This document shows, one piece after another, positions 53,663 through 58,267 of a stretch of DNA of 58,267 nucleotides. The translations under genes and the position numbers were made by a program. This stretch comes from JAIPGX01 sp041650475 (lineage in GTDB: Bacteria > Babelota > Babeliae > Babelales > UASB340): NCBI GenBank assembly GCA_041650475.1, contig JBAZLD010000008.1, positions 1-58,267 on the forward strand, written 5' to 3'. A model generated the notes under the pieces. The model did not search any database and had not been told where the DNA came from. It worked only from the letters and a program-made list of their open reading frames with translations. The stretch's first letter is position 1; each line of letters opens with the position of its first letter.

Positions 53663-53690
53663 TTGCAAAGACTAAAATAACGTGTATCAT
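53663..53690 (+). promoter_or_regulatory. Probable rRNA operon promoter
   Basis: TTGCAA (53663-53668), 16 bases, TATCAT (53685-53690), about 140 bases before 16S. It is preceded by A/T tracts that could act as an UP element. The remaining 53506-53828 gap holds the terminator and leader described separately, and no gene. Confidence 0.6.
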
Positions 53691-53763
53691 ATTACCATCA
53701 ACTGACGAACGACAAAGTAAATACAAACGGAAAAGCAACTAGAAATCGAAATAAAATAAATTT

Positions 53764-53774
53764 GTCTTTGAAAT
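53764..53774 (+). promoter_or_regulatory. boxA-like antitermination site in the 16S leader
   Basis: GTCTTTGAAAT is close to GTTCTTTGAAAT before 23S. Such boxA elements recruit NusB/S10 to prevent early termination of rRNA transcription. Confidence 0.5.
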
Positions 53775-53794
53775 ACATAAAACTGATTTAAGGT

Positions 53795-53819
53795 TTCTGA
53801 ACCTTAAATTCGGACCTAA
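53795..53819 (+). other. 5' arm of the pre-16S processing stem
   Basis: TTCTGAACC then TTAAATTCGGACCTAA pairs with 55418-55442 (23 of 25 positions), bringing the two ends of 16S together as an RNase III substrate. Confidence 0.8.
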
Positions 53820-53828
53820 GTAATTTTT

Positions 53829-55368
<1,540 letters not shown>

Positions 55369-55417
55369 CGAGGGAGTAAAAATCCATCCAAGTTTACTTG
55401 GATATATTAGGTGTAAA

Positions 55418-55442
55418 TTAAGTCCGAATTTAGGGTTCAGAA
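55418..55442 (+). other. 3' arm of the pre-16S processing stem
   Basis: TTAAGTCCGAATTTAGGG then TTCAGAA, complementary to 53795-53819 with two non-identical positions. Confidence 0.8.
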
Positions 55443-55484
55443 TAAAAAAACAGTTTTTTGTATATTAAATTAAAAATTTAACAA

Positions 55485-55496
55485 GTTCTTTGAAAT
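55485..55496 (+). promoter_or_regulatory. boxA-like site before 23S
   Basis: GTTCTTTGAAAT in the 16S-23S spacer, a common boxA form. The spacer (55369-55574) holds no tRNA. Confidence 0.6.
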
Positions 55497-55574
55497 GTTT
55501 GTAGTTCTTAAATATTTCTTAAATATTTTAGGGTAAATACAAAATTTACTTTGAATTGAGCATTTAAAGTTTGT

Positions 55575-58267
<2,693 letters not shown>

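Overview
The window comes from a very AT-rich, gene-dense bacterial chromosome using the standard code, with ATG, some GTG starts and frequent GGAG-type ribosome sites that match the 16S 3' end (CCTCC). Low GC, many exported proteins of unknown function and eukaryote-like modules (F-box plus FBXL-type leucine-rich repeats, an ADP-ribosyltransferase-like protein) suggest an intracellular or host-associated lineage. My best guess is Candidatus Dependentiae (TM6, Babeliae). This is inference from gene style; no 16S comparison could be run.

Layout. 1-440: C-terminal end of an LRR protein. 650-13717: a long plus-strand run with typA, a duplicated His-rich membrane protein, potABCD (polyamine ABC importer), lepB, metG, sufS-sufU and pepA, closed by a bidirectional terminator. 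13810-15451: two exported proteins on the minus strand, one with a degenerate HD-domain look. 15570-20154: two PQ-loop membrane paralogues, a NurA-domain protein and an ABC-F ATPase. 20377-24078: a 1233-residue exported protein with a PEP-synthase-like ATP-grasp and a swivelling His domain. 24141-29462: ychF, miaB, tRNA-Cys, tRNA-Leu, HU, a FUN14-like protein and a GspE/PilB ATPase. 29464-29662: a cluster of palindromes. 29659-34001: twin exported beta-helix plus seven-bladed-propeller proteins. 34119-41853: dnaJ, tRNA-Leu, a sugar-nucleotide epimerase/FAD enzyme pair, an exported protein, a TonB-like protein, tilS and prfB. 42393-42904: tRNA-Ile and two tRNA-Ala, each followed directly by a copy of a hairpin repeat. 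42924-48377: MazG-like, ATP-cone/nuclease fusion, asnS, an exported membrane-associated protein and gltX. 48398-50880: divergent pair of candidate effectors, an exported F-box/LRR protein and an exported ADP-ribosyltransferase-like protein. 51034-53505: acyl-activating enzyme/ACP/acyltransferase fusion. 53663-58267: rRNA operon (promoter, boxA-like sites, 16S, tRNA-free spacer, 23S cut by the window end).

Together the core genes supply translation, Fe-S assembly, tRNA modification and polyamine import. The accessory genes are mostly exported proteins that could act on a host. The best candidates for something undescribed are the F-box/LRR and ADP-ribosyltransferase-like pair, the twin beta-helix/propeller genes, the exported PEP-synthase-like protein, the repeat attached to tRNA 3' ends, and a short M-[EQ]-[DE] motif shared after several signal peptides.
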